NCBI RefSeq assembly: GCF_009827055.1 | Contig: NZ_WUMK01000001.1 | Location: 124,001-188,000, forward strand | From: Shinella kummerowiae | GTDB lineage: Bacteria > Pseudomonadota > Alphaproteobacteria > Rhizobiales > Rhizobiaceae | Direction of reading: 5' to 3' | DNA: 64,000 nt | Notes under the pieces: generated by a model | What the model was told of the DNA's origin: nothing | The model's input: only the letters and a program-made list of their open reading frames with translations | Databases searched by the model: none | Part shown: positions 52,720 to 62,735 of the stretch, one piece after another | Layout of the letters: each line of letters starts with the position of its first letter | How positions within the stretch are numbered: the stretch's first letter is position 1 | Program-made: the position numbers and the translations under genes

Positions 52720-53195
52720 CAGGCATACTCCCGGTTAGAATCAAAATGCGAGGGAGCGGATTCGGTCTCTGAACAAGCCACCGCAAAGCCTTGAAACGAT
52801 TCGGCGACGGCGACAGTGGCATGGGCGGATTTCGTCTTCTCCACGAGCAGTCGCGCGTCCGGCCCCGCCTGCGCCAGCGCCGCCGCTTCGGCAACACCGT
52901 GGCAGCCCGTATGGGCGAAGACCAGGTCGGAAGGATTGGCAAGCCGTGACGTTTCAGCTTCAAGACGCGCGGCCGGAAAGGTCACGAGCGGCACGGAAAA
53001 ATGCCGGGCGACGGCGAGCATGGCCGGTTCTCCTGCGCGCACGTCCAGCGTCGCGATGGCGACGATCTGCTCCGGGCAGGCAATGACGGAGGCGGCAAGG
53101 TCGATGAGTTCGGCAGGCGGTGTTCCGCGTTCGCAGCCGAGGCCGAGGACGAGCGATCGTCGTCCAGTATCCGGTGATGGGGCCTCAGGGCGCAT
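52719..53195 (-). CDS. cobE: CobE (CbiG C-terminal domain type)
   Basis: A 158-residue protein of the CobE/GbiG family: LVLGLGCERGTPPAELIDLA at the start and HTGCHGVAEAAAL later are family motifs. Needed for aerobic cobalamin synthesis in Pseudomonas denitrificans, exact role unclear. ATG at 53195 begins just before the domain; GAGAG lies eight bases upstream. The 196 bases upstream have no cobalamin riboswitch that I can see and no gene. Confidence 0.88.
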   Translation of the reverse strand: MRPEAPSPDTGRRSLVLGLGCERGTPPAELIDLAASVIACPEQIVAIATLDVRAGEPAMLAVARHFSVPLVTFPAARLEAETSRLANPSDLVFAHTGCHGVAEAAALAQAGPDARLLVEKTKSAHATVAVAESFQGFAVACSETESAPSHFDSNREYA

Positions 53196-53391
53196 AGCGG
53201 TCTCTCGCAAAATTCCACGCGAAAGGCCCGGCATCGCCGTCATCCGACAGTTCCGGATGAAGCCCCTCTGGGTCAGCCGCACCGGACACCGCTCGGCCCA
53301 CCCGCGGGCACCGTCGCCCCTTCTTAGTATCGGAGGGCGGCAAGCCGGTCAAACCGGTTTGCGGCACCGGACACACCGGATGCGGCATGCC

Positions 53392-54441
53392 TCAGACCGA
53401 ACGCAGATTGGCGAGAACGATCTCCCGCCAGATGCGCGTCGGCGACACCCAGCCATCCGGCGCATTGTAGGCGCCGGAATAGATGACACAGGCAATCCCC
53501 AGTTCCGGCATCAACCAGAGCCGCTGTCCGCCATTGCCGAAGCCGGCAACCCAATGCTTCGGCAGCCCAAGGACCGGCGCCTCGTCGTGAAACCAGAAAC
53601 AGCCGTAGCGCAACCCGTCCCCGGTCGCGACCGAGGGCTTGAGCGACATCTCGATCCAGCGCTGCGAAACGATATGCCGATCATCCACACAGCCACCATC
53701 CAGCACGAGCTGACCGATCCGCAGGAGATCGCGCGCATTCAGCCGAAGTCCGGATGCAGGCGAGGCAATACCATCCCGCCCGCTCATCCATTCGAAATGC
53801 GCAATGCCGAGCGGTTCGAACAACGCCTCGCGCGCAAAATCCTCGATGCGGCGGCCGGTGCCGCGCTCGATGATGGCACCGACCAGCGCCGTCGCGCCGC
53901 CGGAATACACCCAGTTCGTGCCGGGCGCGTGAATGACCGCCTGCTCGAGCACGAAACGATAGCGGTCCGGCGCGTTCTCCATGGCGATCTCGCTGTTCAG
54001 CGGATCGGCATAGGAACGGTATTCGTCCCAATCGAGGCCCAGCGTCATGTTGAGCGCATGGCCGATGGTGAGGCCCACCCGCGCCGGATCGGCGGCAAGA
54101 TCGGGATATTCGGGAAACTGCACCAGCAGGGGCGCCTCCGGCGGCGGGACGAGACCACGATCGAGCGCCATGCCATAGAGGAGGCTCACGACGCTTTTCG
54201 TCACAGATCGCAGATCATGCAGCGTGTGCGCATCGAAGGCGACGGTGCCGAGCGGCCTGCCCCAGCTCTCATCCGGCGCGTCGCGATAGTGCTCCAGCAC
54301 CAGGTGTCCACCACGGCTGACGAGCACCGCATGCACATCACGCAGAAGGCCGGCTTCGATGCCGGCGAGAAGCTTGCGCTTCATTCCAGGGTCAAAGCCC
54401 ATATCCGCCGCTGATTGCTTTTCGTCACCCATGGCCACCAT
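53392..54441 (-). CDS. Serine hydrolase, beta-lactamase/esterase family
   Basis: A 349-residue class C beta-lactamase-like protein. The Ser-x-x-Lys motif is Ser79-Lys82 (LRSVTKSVVS) and the Tyr motif is WVYSGG, then a HWVAGFGNGGQRLW segment at the KTG position. No clear signal peptide, so an intracellular esterase or peptidase rather than a beta-lactamase. It interrupts the cobalamin genes. ATG at 54441 follows GAGGCGAG; ATG at 54432 is also possible. Confidence 0.88.
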   Translation of the reverse strand: MVAMGDEKQSAADMGFDPGMKRKLLAGIEAGLLRDVHAVLVSRGGHLVLEHYRDAPDESWGRPLGTVAFDAHTLHDLRSVTKSVVSLLYGMALDRGLVPPPEAPLLVQFPEYPDLAADPARVGLTIGHALNMTLGLDWDEYRSYADPLNSEIAMENAPDRYRFVLEQAVIHAPGTNWVYSGGATALVGAIIERGTGRRIEDFAREALFEPLGIAHFEWMSGRDGIASPASGLRLNARDLLRIGQLVLDGGCVDDRHIVSQRWIEMSLKPSVATGDGLRYGCFWFHDEAPVLGLPKHWVAGFGNGGQRLWLMPELGIACVIYSGAYNAPDGWVSPTRIWREIVLANLRSV

Positions 54442-54611
54442 CACTCGCCTCTTTCTCCACCATAGCCTACCCGCCGGCTACCCTGCCGTTTGATCCGTAT
54501 TGCGCACATCACACAAGCGCTTTCCACGCGCAGCCATTGCGGGCTTTGCTTTTCACCGTGCAGTCTGACAGAAGATCAGCCAAATCTCCTCATCGATCTC
54601 CGAGTCCCGCC

Positions 54612-55397
54612 TTGGCCGATATCGCCCTCCACGTTCTTTTCTTCCTCTTCCTTGCCGCTTTCCTCGCAGGCTTCATCGATTCCATCGCCGGCGGCGGCGG
54701 CATGATCACCATTCCGGCCATGCTGCTCGCCGGCATTCCGCCGCTCGAGACGCTGGGCACCAACAAGCTGCAATCGCTGTTCGGCTCGGGGTCGGCGACA
54801 ATGGCCTATGCCCGCGCCGGCCATGTCAAACTCAGCGAGCAATTGCCGATGGCCGCGGTCTCGGCGTTCGGCTCGGTGTTCGGCGCCCTGCTGGCGACCG
54901 TCGTGCCCGGCGATGTGCTGAAAGGCGTGCTCCCCTTCCTGCTGGTGGCCATCGCCGTCTATTTTGGCCTGAAACCGAATATCGGCGATGTCGACAAACA
55001 CCGCCGCATGAGCGTCTTCCTGTTCACCGCCACCATCGTGCCGCTGATCGGCTTCTACGACGGCGTGTTCGGACCGGGCACCGGCTCGTTCTTCATGCTC
55101 GCCTTCGTGACACTTGCCGGCTTCGGCATCCTGAAGGCGACGGCACATACCAAGCTTCTGAACTTCGGCTCCAATCTCGGTGCCTTCGTCGTCTTCATTC
55201 TCTACGGCGTCGTGCTGTGGAAGGTTGGCCTTGTCATGGGCGCTGGCCAGTTCCTCGGTGCGCAGGCGGGCTCGCGAGTTGCGATGAAGAGCGGTGCAAA
55301 GATCATCAAGCCGCTCCTCGTCGTCACCTCGGTGGCGCTTGCCATCCGCCTGATGGCCGATCCGAGCCACCCGATCCGCGTGTGGCTCGGCTGGTAA
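54612..55397 (+). CDS. TSUP (TauE/SafE) family membrane permease
   Basis: A 261-residue protein with seven or eight membrane helices and the family repeats GFIDSIAGGGGMITIPAML and GFYDGVFGPGTGSFFMLAFV, each a paired helix with a glycine-rich turn. TSUP proteins move sulfite, sulfonates or other organic anions; substrate unknown. TTG at 54612 is preferred because it starts exactly at the first helix; the frame stays open to 54537. It converges with cobO, three bases away. Confidence 0.88.
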   Translation: MADIALHVLFFLFLAAFLAGFIDSIAGGGGMITIPAMLLAGIPPLETLGTNKLQSLFGSGSATMAYARAGHVKLSEQLPMAAVSAFGSVFGALLATVVPGDVLKGVLPFLLVAIAVYFGLKPNIGDVDKHRRMSVFLFTATIVPLIGFYDGVFGPGTGSFFMLAFVTLAGFGILKATAHTKLLNFGSNLGAFVVFILYGVVLWKVGLVMGAGQFLGAQAGSRVAMKSGAKIIKPLLVVTSVALAIRLMADPSHPIRVWLGW

Positions 55398-55400
55398 GGG

Positions 55401-56042
55401 TCAGTATTCGACGCCCTGCTGCGCCTTGATGCCCGAGCGGAACGGATGCTTCAGAAGCTCCATTTCGGTCGCGAGGTCGGCGATCTCGATCAGCTCTTCC
55501 TTGGCGTTACGGCCGGTCAGCACGACATGGGTCATGTGCGGCTTCTCGGTCTTCAGGAACGCGATCACCTCGTTGACGTCGAGATAGTCGTAGCGCAGCG
55601 CGATGTTGATTTCATCGAGCAGCACCATGGAATTGCGCTCGTCACGGATCAGCTCCTTCGCCTTTTCCCAGGCCTTTTCAGCCATCGCCACGTCGCGGGC
55701 GCGGTCCTGCGTTTCCCAGGTAAAACCCTCGCCGAGCGTATAGAACTGGCAGATGTCGGAGAAATGCGTCTCGATCAGCTCGCGCTCGCCCGTCAGCATC
55801 GCCCCCTTGATGAACTGCACGACGGCGCACGGCTTCTTGTGCGCGATGTGACGGAAGATCATGCCGAAGCCGGCCGTCGACTTGCCCTTGCCCTTGCCGG
55901 TATGGACGATGACGAGGCCCTTCTCGTCGGTCTTCGTCGCCATGATCTTTTCGCGCGCCTGCTTTTTCTTCGCCATCTTCTCCGAGTGGCGGGCAAGCTC
56001 GGCTTCGGTCATGCCGGCGGTTTCGTCATGGTTTTCGGTCAT
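55401..56042 (-). CDS. cobO: Cob(I)yrinic acid a,c-diamide adenosyltransferase
   Basis: A 213-residue CobA/CobO-type corrinoid adenosyltransferase. P-loop HTGKGKGKSTAGFGM, then VVQFIKG, GEGFTWETQD and LDEINIALRYDYL. It attaches the adenosyl group after cobalt insertion. It lies 28 bases downstream of cobN in the riboswitch-led operon. Confidence 0.96.
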   Translation of the reverse strand: MTENHDETAGMTEAELARHSEKMAKKKQAREKIMATKTDEKGLVIVHTGKGKGKSTAGFGMIFRHIAHKKPCAVVQFIKGAMLTGERELIETHFSDICQFYTLGEGFTWETQDRARDVAMAEKAWEKAKELIRDERNSMVLLDEINIALRYDYLDVNEVIAFLKTEKPHMTHVVLTGRNAKEELIEIADLATEMELLKHPFRSGIKAQQGVEY

Positions 56043-56070
56043 GTCTCGTCCCTTCAGTCTTGATCTGTCG

Positions 56071-59000
56071 TCATGAGGCCATGCGGCGGCCGAGCCTATT
56101 GAGTTCGAAACGCGCGGAATTGGAACGCGGCGTCCAGAGTTTCCGGTCGATCGCCTCGGCAAAGCGCGCCGCCATTTCGGCAAGTGCGGCCGGGTTCTTC
56201 TGCGTGAGGAAATCACGCACGCGCTCGTCCAGCACATAGGCCTGATAGGCGGCCTCGAAATGATGATCCTTCACCGCCCCGGTCGTCGCGGCGAAGGCGA
56301 ACATGAAATCCACCGTCGCGGCGATCTCGAAAGCGCCCTTGTAGCCGTGGCGCATGACGCCGTCGATCCATTTGGGATTGACCACGCGAGCGCGCACGAC
56401 ACGGCCGATCTCGTCCTCCAGCGTCCGCACGACGGGCTTTTCCGGCCGCGATAGGTCGTTGTGGTAGACGACGGGCTGCTGGCCGGACAGGTGTTCCACC
56501 GCGGCGGCCATGCCGCCCTCGAACTGGTAATATTCGTCGCTGTCGAGCAAGTCGTGCTCGCGGCTGTCCTGGTTCTGCACGACGGCTTGCAGGCTTTTCA
56601 TGCGCGCCTCAAGGCGCTCGCGCATCGGCACGCTGTCGCCTTCGCCGTCATAGGCATGCGCACCCCAGGCAAGCCAGGCTTCGGCGAGGTCGCCGCGCTC
56701 GGTCCACAGGCCTTCATCCATCATCGTTTGCAGGCCGGCGCCATAACCGCCGGATTTCGCGCCGAAAATGCGGAACCCAGCCTGCTTCATCGCCTCCCCC
56801 TCGGCTACGCCCTTGGCAGCCAGTGCCGCAGCCTCGGCCCGCATGCGGGCGGCGATCGGGTTGTCCGAATCGTCCTCCTCAAGTGCCCCGACGGCGCGCA
56901 CGGCGCGGTCGAAGAGCGCGATCTGTTCGGGGAAGGCATCGCGGAAGAAGCCGGAGATGCGCAGCGTCACGTCGACACGCGGGTGACGAAGCACGGCGGA
57001 CGGAATGATCTCGAAGCCGGTGACGCGGCGCGATGCCATGTCCCAGGTCGGCTTGACGCCGATCAGCGCCATCGCCTGTGCGATGTCGTCGCCACCGGTG
57101 CGCATGTTGGATGTGCCCCAGGCGGTGATGCCGAAGGAGGTCGGCCATTCGCCGTGGTCCTGCGCATAACGGGTGACGAGCAGTTCCGCGGATTTTTTGC
57201 CCAGTTCCCAGGCCGCCGGTGTCGGCACGGCGCGGCTGTCGACGGAATAGAAGTTACGCCCCGTCGGCAACACATCCGGCCGTCCGCGAGTCGGGGCGCC
57301 GGAAGGGCCGGGCTCGATGAAACGCCCATCGAGGCCACGCATCAGGGCCGCAATCTCAGCCGGTCCACAAGCGGCAATGGCGGGACGGATGGTGCTGTCG
57401 ATCACCGAAAGCACCGTGTTTGTCGCATGCCAGTCTTCCGGGCAAACAAGCGTACCATCCACCAAACGCGCTGCGAGAAGCTCGATGCGCTCCACCGTGT
57501 CGCCATTGCTGCGCCAGGGCGCATCGGTCTGCTGCACAAGGATTTCCGGGCGCGGACCGTTCCATGGGTCGGAGGCAACGCAGTCGAGCGGATCGAACGC
57601 CGCCCCATGCAACGCATCCGCCGCAATCGCCCGCTGCAAGCTCGCCTCGCCGCCCTCGCCAAGACCGCGCGGCACACGGGCGAGCGCGACGGTCAGATCG
57701 GTCAGCAACCGCCCTTCCGGCGAAACGCCGAAGACATGCAAGCCGTCGCGGATCTGCATTTCCTTGAGATCGCAGAGATAGGCGTCGAGCTTCTGCAACG
57801 CCGTCTCCTCGCCATCGGACTTGGCGATGCCAGCATCCCGATCGAGACCGATATCGCGCACCAGGTCGAGGATCTGCCGGGTGAGCAGCTTGATACGGCG
57901 CGGGTCGCCGCCGGAAGCCTCGTAATATTCATCCACCAGCGCTTCCAGATCCTTGAGGGGGCCATAGGTGTCGGCCCGCGTCAGCGGTGGCGTCAGGTGG
58001 TCGATGATGACGGCGGCGGAGCGGCGTTTCGCCTGCGTGCCCTCGCCCGGATCGTTGACGATGAAGGGGTAGAGGTGCGGCACCGGGCCGAGCACGGCTT
58101 CCGGATAACACGCTTCGGAAAGCGCCAGCGCCTTGCCCGGCAGCCATTCGAGGTTGCCGTGTTTGCCCATATGCACGATGGCATGGGCACCGTAATGCTG
58201 CCGCAGGAAGGCATAGAAAGCGAGATAACCGTGCGGCGGCACGAGATCCGGCGAATGATAGGTGTCCTTCGGGTCGATATTGTAGCCACGCGCCGGCTGG
58301 ATGCCGACCAGCGTCTGGCCGAAACGCGCGAGTGGCAGGGCGAAGACGTCCCCCGTGACAAAGGGATCGTCTTCCGGCGCACCCCATCGGGCCGTCATCT
58401 CGGCTTGAATCGACACGGGAAGCCCGGCGAAGAACGCCCTGTAATGATTCAAGGAAAGCGTTTCGCGGATTTCGCGGCCGTCCTTTGCCGCGTTGGTCGG
58501 GCCGGCCATCAGGTGGGCGATCAGTGCGTCACCATCGGCCGGCAGATCGGCCACCGCGTAACCCTCTGCCGCCATGGCGCGCAGCACTTCCATCGTGCCG
58601 GCAGGCGTATCCAGACCCACGCCATTGCCGAGACGACCGTCGCGGTTCGGATAGTTCGCCATGACGATGGCGACGCGCCGTTCCGCCGGTGTCGTGCGCC
58701 GCAGCCGCGCCCAGCCGGCGGCAAGTTTTGCGACGAAGCGAATCCGGTCCTCGACCGGATCGAGGCTGACGATATTCGTCTCGACGCGCTCATCGTAGCG
58801 CGCGGCCGCCTTGAAGGAGATGACGCGCGACAGCACCCGACCATCGACCTCGGGCAGCGAAACGTTCATGCCGAGATCGCGCGCCGTCAGCCCCTGCCCC
58901 GATGCCTCCCAGGCCTCGCGCGACGAGCCGGAGAAGATCGCCTGCAGAACAGGCGCGCCGGTCTCGTCGAGTACGGTCGGTTTCCGGCCGGCACCCGGCG

Positions 59001-59832
59001 CGGAAACCGCAAAACTCGTGGCGTTCAGCACGACCTCCGGCCGGATATCGGCAAAGGTAGCACGCACCGTTTCGATGGAAACGGGTTCCTTCAGGCTGGA
59101 AACGAAGATCGGCAAAGCGCGAACGCCCTCGGCGGCAAGCGCTTCGATCAGCATTTCGACCGGACGGGTTTCGCCGCTCTGGACGTAGGCGCGGTAGAAC
59201 GAGATTGCGGCGGTCGGAGGTTCGAATCCCTCCAGCTTAGGGACGCCCTTGGACTCCTCCCGCCACGTCTCGATATCGATAACACCCTTCCCCGGCCACC
59301 AGATTCCGGCCTTTTCCAGAGGCGTTGCCGGTTCCGGTTTCCCTCCGCCGAAAAGCAACGCATCCGCATAGGCGAGGAAGCGCTCCGCATTGTCGGCGCC
59401 GCCCTCGTTCAGATAGGCCCAGAGGCTCTGGCGGTCCTCGGCATCGATGCGGTTGAAGGGAACCAGGCCCTCATCCGGCCGGTCATCGCCGGGCAGCGCC
59501 ACGAGCGTGATGCCATTGGCAACCGCCGTCGCCAGCAGCGCTTCCAGCACGTAGCGGAAATAGCTGGCGCCACCGAGCGCACGGATGACGATGAGCTTGG
59601 CGTGACGGGCCGTGCGCTCGATATAGGTATCGACCGACATCGGATGCGACAGCGGGGCAAGGCTGGCAAGGCGCAGCCGTGTCTCTGACGCCCGCGCGCG
59701 GTGCGCCGCTGCGATCGAGGCAAGTTCCGTATCGGCGGCGGAAAGAAAGAGCACATCGCCCGGCGTCTGGCCAAGGTCGATCGCCTCCTTGCCGTCAGCG
59801 ATGGTGCCCTTCTGGGCTAGCAGGAGATGCAT
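56071..59832 (-). CDS. cobN: Cobaltochelatase large subunit CobN
   Basis: A 1253-residue H subunit of the aerobic Mg-chelatase-like cobalt chelatase, which inserts cobalt into hydrogenobyrinate a,c-diamide. Family motifs include MGKHGNLEWLPGKALALS, RTGGDDIAQAMALIGVKP and the C-terminal GYKGAFEIAATVDFMFAFAATTGAV. GGAGGCGCTGC precedes the ATG at 59832; the longer frame runs through the palindromic repeats. The AAA+ and MIDAS partner subunits (chelatase CobS and CobT) must be encoded elsewhere. Confidence 0.96.
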   Translation of the reverse strand: MHLLLAQKGTIADGKEAIDLGQTPGDVLFLSAADTELASIAAAHRARASETRLRLASLAPLSHPMSVDTYIERTARHAKLIVIRALGGASYFRYVLEALLATAVANGITLVALPGDDRPDEGLVPFNRIDAEDRQSLWAYLNEGGADNAERFLAYADALLFGGGKPEPATPLEKAGIWWPGKGVIDIETWREESKGVPKLEGFEPPTAAISFYRAYVQSGETRPVEMLIEALAAEGVRALPIFVSSLKEPVSIETVRATFADIRPEVVLNATSFAVSAPGAGRKPTVLDETGAPVLQAIFSGSSREAWEASGQGLTARDLGMNVSLPEVDGRVLSRVISFKAAARYDERVETNIVSLDPVEDRIRFVAKLAAGWARLRRTTPAERRVAIVMANYPNRDGRLGNGVGLDTPAGTMEVLRAMAAEGYAVADLPADGDALIAHLMAGPTNAAKDGREIRETLSLNHYRAFFAGLPVSIQAEMTARWGAPEDDPFVTGDVFALPLARFGQTLVGIQPARGYNIDPKDTYHSPDLVPPHGYLAFYAFLRQHYGAHAIVHMGKHGNLEWLPGKALALSEACYPEAVLGPVPHLYPFIVNDPGEGTQAKRRSAAVIIDHLTPPLTRADTYGPLKDLEALVDEYYEASGGDPRRIKLLTRQILDLVRDIGLDRDAGIAKSDGEETALQKLDAYLCDLKEMQIRDGLHVFGVSPEGRLLTDLTVALARVPRGLGEGGEASLQRAIAADALHGAAFDPLDCVASDPWNGPRPEILVQQTDAPWRSNGDTVERIELLAARLVDGTLVCPEDWHATNTVLSVIDSTIRPAIAACGPAEIAALMRGLDGRFIEPGPSGAPTRGRPDVLPTGRNFYSVDSRAVPTPAAWELGKKSAELLVTRYAQDHGEWPTSFGITAWGTSNMRTGGDDIAQAMALIGVKPTWDMASRRVTGFEIIPSAVLRHPRVDVTLRISGFFRDAFPEQIALFDRAVRAVGALEEDDSDNPIAARMRAEAAALAAKGVAEGEAMKQAGFRIFGAKSGGYGAGLQTMMDEGLWTERGDLAEAWLAWGAHAYDGEGDSVPMRERLEARMKSLQAVVQNQDSREHDLLDSDEYYQFEGGMAAAVEHLSGQQPVVYHNDLSRPEKPVVRTLEDEIGRVVRARVVNPKWIDGVMRHGYKGAFEIAATVDFMFAFAATTGAVKDHHFEAAYQAYVLDERVRDFLTQKNPAALAEMAARFAEAIDRKLWTPRSNSARFELNRLGRRMAS

Positions 59833-59870
59833 GCAGCGCCTCCTGTTGGCTGGCGTACCGTACCGATGGA

Positions 59871-60042
59871 TCCTCGGGTCAAGCCCGAGGATGACGGAGG
59901 GTGTGGGTATGAAGCATCCCAAAACAGCCGTTTTCGCTGCCGGCATCTGACATGCTGAAAGGGTTGCCTCAAAAGACCAGGCGCACGATCAACCGGCAAC
60001 CTCCCCTCCCCACCATCATCCTCGGGCATGCCCCGAGGATCC
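59871..60042. repeat. Inverted pair of CCTCGGG-type palindromes in the cobW-cobN gap
   Basis: Two hairpin units, TCCTCGGGTCAAGCCCGAGGA at 59871-59891 and ATCCTCGGGCATGCCCCGAGGAT at 60019-60041, face opposite ways with GGATCC and GATGA flanks. They are of the common rhizobial extragenic palindrome type. The 288-base gap has no gene; the hairpins may tune cobN-cobO expression or protect the transcript. Confidence 0.8.
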
Positions 60043-60120
60043 ACCGGCACGCCGCGCCATGAATGGCCATGTCGCACCAGAAACGCCGAAGGGAGGGACT
60101 GCCGCATGCTCATGCCGAAA

Positions 60121-61170
60121 TCAAACCGCAGCAGCGATGGCGGCTCGCACGGCCGCTTCGTCCATGTCGTGCAGGCCGATGACGACGAGGCGGGTGCCGC
60201 GGGTTTCGCCCGGGGCCCAGGCGCGTTCGAAATAGGTGTCGATGCGGCTGCCGACGGCCTGGATGAGCAGGCGCAGCGGCTTGCCCGGCACGTCGGCAAA
60301 GCCCTTGAGGCGCAGCACGTCGTGCTCGGCGATCACGCCCTTGAGGCGCTCCGTGAAGGCAGCCGGATCGGCGATGGCGCCGAGTTCCACGACGAAGCTG
60401 TCGAACTCGTCATGGTCATGCTCCTCGCCGTTTTCGTGCTCCAGCTCGTGGTGCGACTTGCGGTTGGCAATGTCGTCTTCGGTGCCGACGCCGAGGCCGA
60501 GCAGCACGGCGGCCGCAACTTCACCGTTCCTCGCCTCGATCATCGAAGGCTTGCGGGCGGTACGGGATGCAACTTCGTCACGCACGGCCTGGAGACCGCT
60601 TGCATCGATCAGGTCGGCCTTGTTGAGTACGATCAGATCGGCAGCGGTGAGCTGGTCTTCGAAGAGCTCTTCCAGCGGGCTTTCATGGTCGAGATTGTCG
60701 TCCTCGACGCGCAGCGCATCGACCTTGTCGTGGTCATCGGCGAAACGGCCGGCGGCGACGGCGGCACTGTCCACCACCGTGACGACGCCGTCGACGGTCA
60801 CCTGCGTCTTGATTTCCGGCCAGTTGAAGGCGGCGATGAGCGGCTGCGGCAAGGCGAGGCCCGAGGTCTCGATGACGATGTGGTCCGGGCGGTTTTCCCG
60901 CTCCAGCAGCTTCGTCATGGTGGGGATGAAATCGTCGGCAACGGTGCAGCAGATGCAGCCATTGGTGAGTTCGATAATGTCGTCCTCGGTGCAGGCCTCT
61001 GCGCCACAGCCCTTCAGCACGTCGCCATCGACGCCGAGGTCGCCGAACTCGTTGATGATGAGCGCGATGCGCTTGCCGCCGGCATTCTGCAGCAGGTTGC
61101 GGATCAGCGTCGTCTTGCCGGCGCCAAGAAAGCCGGTGATGACGGTGGTGGGGATTTTCTGTTGCAGCAT
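60121..61170 (-). CDS. cobW: Cobalamin biosynthesis GTPase CobW
   Basis: A 349-residue G3E GTPase. Walker [14 protein letters not shown], metal motif NGCICCTVADDF, ETSGLALPQPL, VLNKADLI, and a His/Asp/Glu-rich loop (SHHELEHENGEEHDHDEFD). Proposed to deliver cobalt to the CobN chelatase. Position between cobP and cobN is the classic one. Compare the zinc-type homologue at 11396. Confidence 0.95.
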   Translation of the reverse strand: MLQQKIPTTVITGFLGAGKTTLIRNLLQNAGGKRIALIINEFGDLGVDGDVLKGCGAEACTEDDIIELTNGCICCTVADDFIPTMTKLLERENRPDHIVIETSGLALPQPLIAAFNWPEIKTQVTVDGVVTVVDSAAVAAGRFADDHDKVDALRVEDDNLDHESPLEELFEDQLTAADLIVLNKADLIDASGLQAVRDEVASRTARKPSMIEARNGEVAAAVLLGLGVGTEDDIANRKSHHELEHENGEEHDHDEFDSFVVELGAIADPAAFTERLKGVIAEHDVLRLKGFADVPGKPLRLLIQAVGSRIDTYFERAWAPGETRGTRLVVIGLHDMDEAAVRAAIAAAV

Positions 61171-61174
61171 AGGT

Positions 61175-61699
61175 TCAACCCTTCATTTTCAGCGGCAGTC
61201 CGGCCGCAACGAAATAGACTTCTGGCACGAGGGCGGCGAGCCTTTGGTGCAGCCGCCCGGCATGGTCGCGAAAATCGCGCGCCATGCGGTTTTCCGGCAC
61301 GATGCCGAGGCCGACTTCGTTCGACACGAAGACCAGCCGACCCGGCATCGTCGCGATGGCCTCGACGAGGCCGGCAAATTCGGCGGCGATGTCCCGCTCC
61401 TCCAGCATCAGGTTGGTGACCCAGAGCGTCAGGCAATCGACGAGCACCGCCCGGTCCTCGCGCGCCACATCGTTCAGACGCGCGGCGAGTTCTAGCGGCT
61501 CTTCATGGGTTTCCCACCCCTCGCCACGGTCTTCCCGGTGTCTGGCGATGCGCTGCCGCATCTCCTCATCCCAGGCGCGGCCGGTGGCGATATAATGACG
61601 CGAAAGGCCGGTCTCGGTGACCAGCCTCTCGGCAAAAGCGGATTTTCCGGAACGCGCACCGCCCAGAACCAGGACGGCTCCGGGCGATTTTTGCATCAT
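61175..61699 (-). CDS. cobP: Adenosylcobinamide kinase / guanylyltransferase
   Basis: A 174-residue bifunctional enzyme (CobU in Salmonella) phosphorylating adenosylcobinamide and adding GMP. P-loop [37 protein letters not shown] with the guanylated-His region, and [25 protein letters not shown]. Its tandem ATG starts one base after the cbtA stop. Confidence 0.96.
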   Translation of the reverse strand: MMQKSPGAVLVLGGARSGKSAFAERLVTETGLSRHYIATGRAWDEEMRQRIARHREDRGEGWETHEEPLELAARLNDVAREDRAVLVDCLTLWVTNLMLEERDIAAEFAGLVEAIATMPGRLVFVSNEVGLGIVPENRMARDFRDHAGRLHQRLAALVPEVYFVAAGLPLKMKG

Positions 61700-61700
61700 A

Positions 61701-62489
61701 TCAGGCAGCTTTGGCGACTTTCTCGTTGGCAAAACCCAGCGCGAGGCCGAGCACGATCCAGAAGAACAGCGTCGTGGCGAGAGCCGCAACCGCGAACTCG
61801 GCACCGAGAACGGCCGGAACGTTGCTGGAAATGTCGCTCGGCTGCGGCGCACCGTAAACCTGCGGCGCCGCAATCAGCACGATACCGGCGATCTTGGCGA
61901 CGATGCCCGGCTTCAGGAACAGGAGATAAAGTCCCCCGGCCGAAAGCAGGACGGTCGCAACCCACCAGATCTGGCGTTGGGTGAGATCGGCAGCCGGGAA
62001 ACCCGGAAGTTCCGGCGGCAGGCCGATGGCCGGCAGCATATGCACGGCAAGCCAGCCGGCCGCCCCCCAGAGCGCACCATTGGCAACGGTGATCGGGTGG
62101 CCGGAAACCAGGCTGAAGCCCGCCAGCAGAAGCGCAAAGCCGGTGCCGGTGACGAGGTTGGCCAAAAGCGTACCCGAGAAGCGGCTCATGCCGAACATGA
62201 TGCCACCTTCCTCGTGCGCCTCGCCCTCATGGGCATAGGCGACGGAGACCGGCGACAGGTACGATGCGACGTCGAGAAGCACGGCGCCGAACGAGGAATG
62301 CTCCTGCGTCGTCGCAGCGCCACCCGTCGTGGGTGTCGTGCCGTCGGTTGCAGGTGCGGTTTCTTCGCCGCCCTCGAATTCTTCTGCATGAAGAATGAGC
62401 GGCACGACTCGCGCCTCCTGGGCGGCCGTCATCAGCGCACCGGAGAACAGCCCGGCCACCAGGGCAGCCAGGAGATAACGAACGATCAT
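61701..62489 (-). CDS. cbtA: Cobalt transporter subunit CbtA
   Basis: A 262-residue membrane protein, about five or six helices, of the CbtA family predicted to import cobalt. Begins [22 protein letters not shown], has a His/Glu loop ([13 protein letters not shown]) and [10 protein letters not shown]. It is 11 bases downstream of cbtB. Transport is inferred for the family from riboswitch and operon context. Confidence 0.92.
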   Translation of the reverse strand: MIVRYLLAALVAGLFSGALMTAAQEARVVPLILHAEEFEGGEETAPATDGTTPTTGGAATTQEHSSFGAVLLDVASYLSPVSVAYAHEGEAHEEGGIMFGMSRFSGTLLANLVTGTGFALLLAGFSLVSGHPITVANGALWGAAGWLAVHMLPAIGLPPELPGFPAADLTQRQIWWVATVLLSAGGLYLLFLKPGIVAKIAGIVLIAAPQVYGAPQPSDISSNVPAVLGAEFAVAALATTLFFWIVLGLALGFANEKVAKAA

Positions 62490-62500
62490 GTCAAAACTCC

Positions 62501-62677
62501 TTAGTGGCAGGGAAAGCCGTAGGAGTGACGCGTGTCGTGCGCCGTATCGTGCAGCACGGCCGAATTCGCGAGGCCAGCGCCGAATACGAGGAAGGCACCG
62601 AGCAGCAGCGCAAAAACACCGGCAACAAGGCGGTCGTTTGCGGAAAGGGTAACAGAAGACGTAGTAGAAACAGCCAT
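62501..62677 (-). CDS. cbtB: Cobalt transporter subunit CbtB
   Basis: A 58-residue protein: one membrane helix (LVAGVFALLLGAFLVFGAGL) and a C-terminal histidine motif AVLHDTAHDTRHSYGFPCH that probably binds cobalt. GGAGGTTGTC precedes the ATG at 62677. First gene after the cobalamin riboswitch. Confidence 0.94.
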   Translation of the reverse strand: MAVSTTSSVTLSANDRLVAGVFALLLGAFLVFGAGLANSAVLHDTAHDTRHSYGFPCH

Positions 62678-62735
62678 GACAACCTCCGTGCAGGCGTTGG
62701 GGAAGTCCCTCCCCAGGTCGGGCGATATGCCCTCA

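Noticed and set aside
53196-53391. Possible second cobalamin riboswitch before cobE
   Set aside because: No B12 box, no CCGCGACTG or GCCACTG elements on either strand; only a GCCGGTCAAACCGGTTTGC-type palindrome.
59216-59233. tRNA T-arm-like sequence GGAGGTTCGAATCCCTCC
   Set aside because: It is inside cobN, encodes conserved LEGFEPP residues, and there is no acceptor, anticodon or D arm around it.
56461-59688. A 1075-codon open frame antisense to cobN
   Set aside because: High-GC genomes give long antisense frames opposite strongly biased genes; cobN has all family motifs, and this frame has none and no ribosome site.
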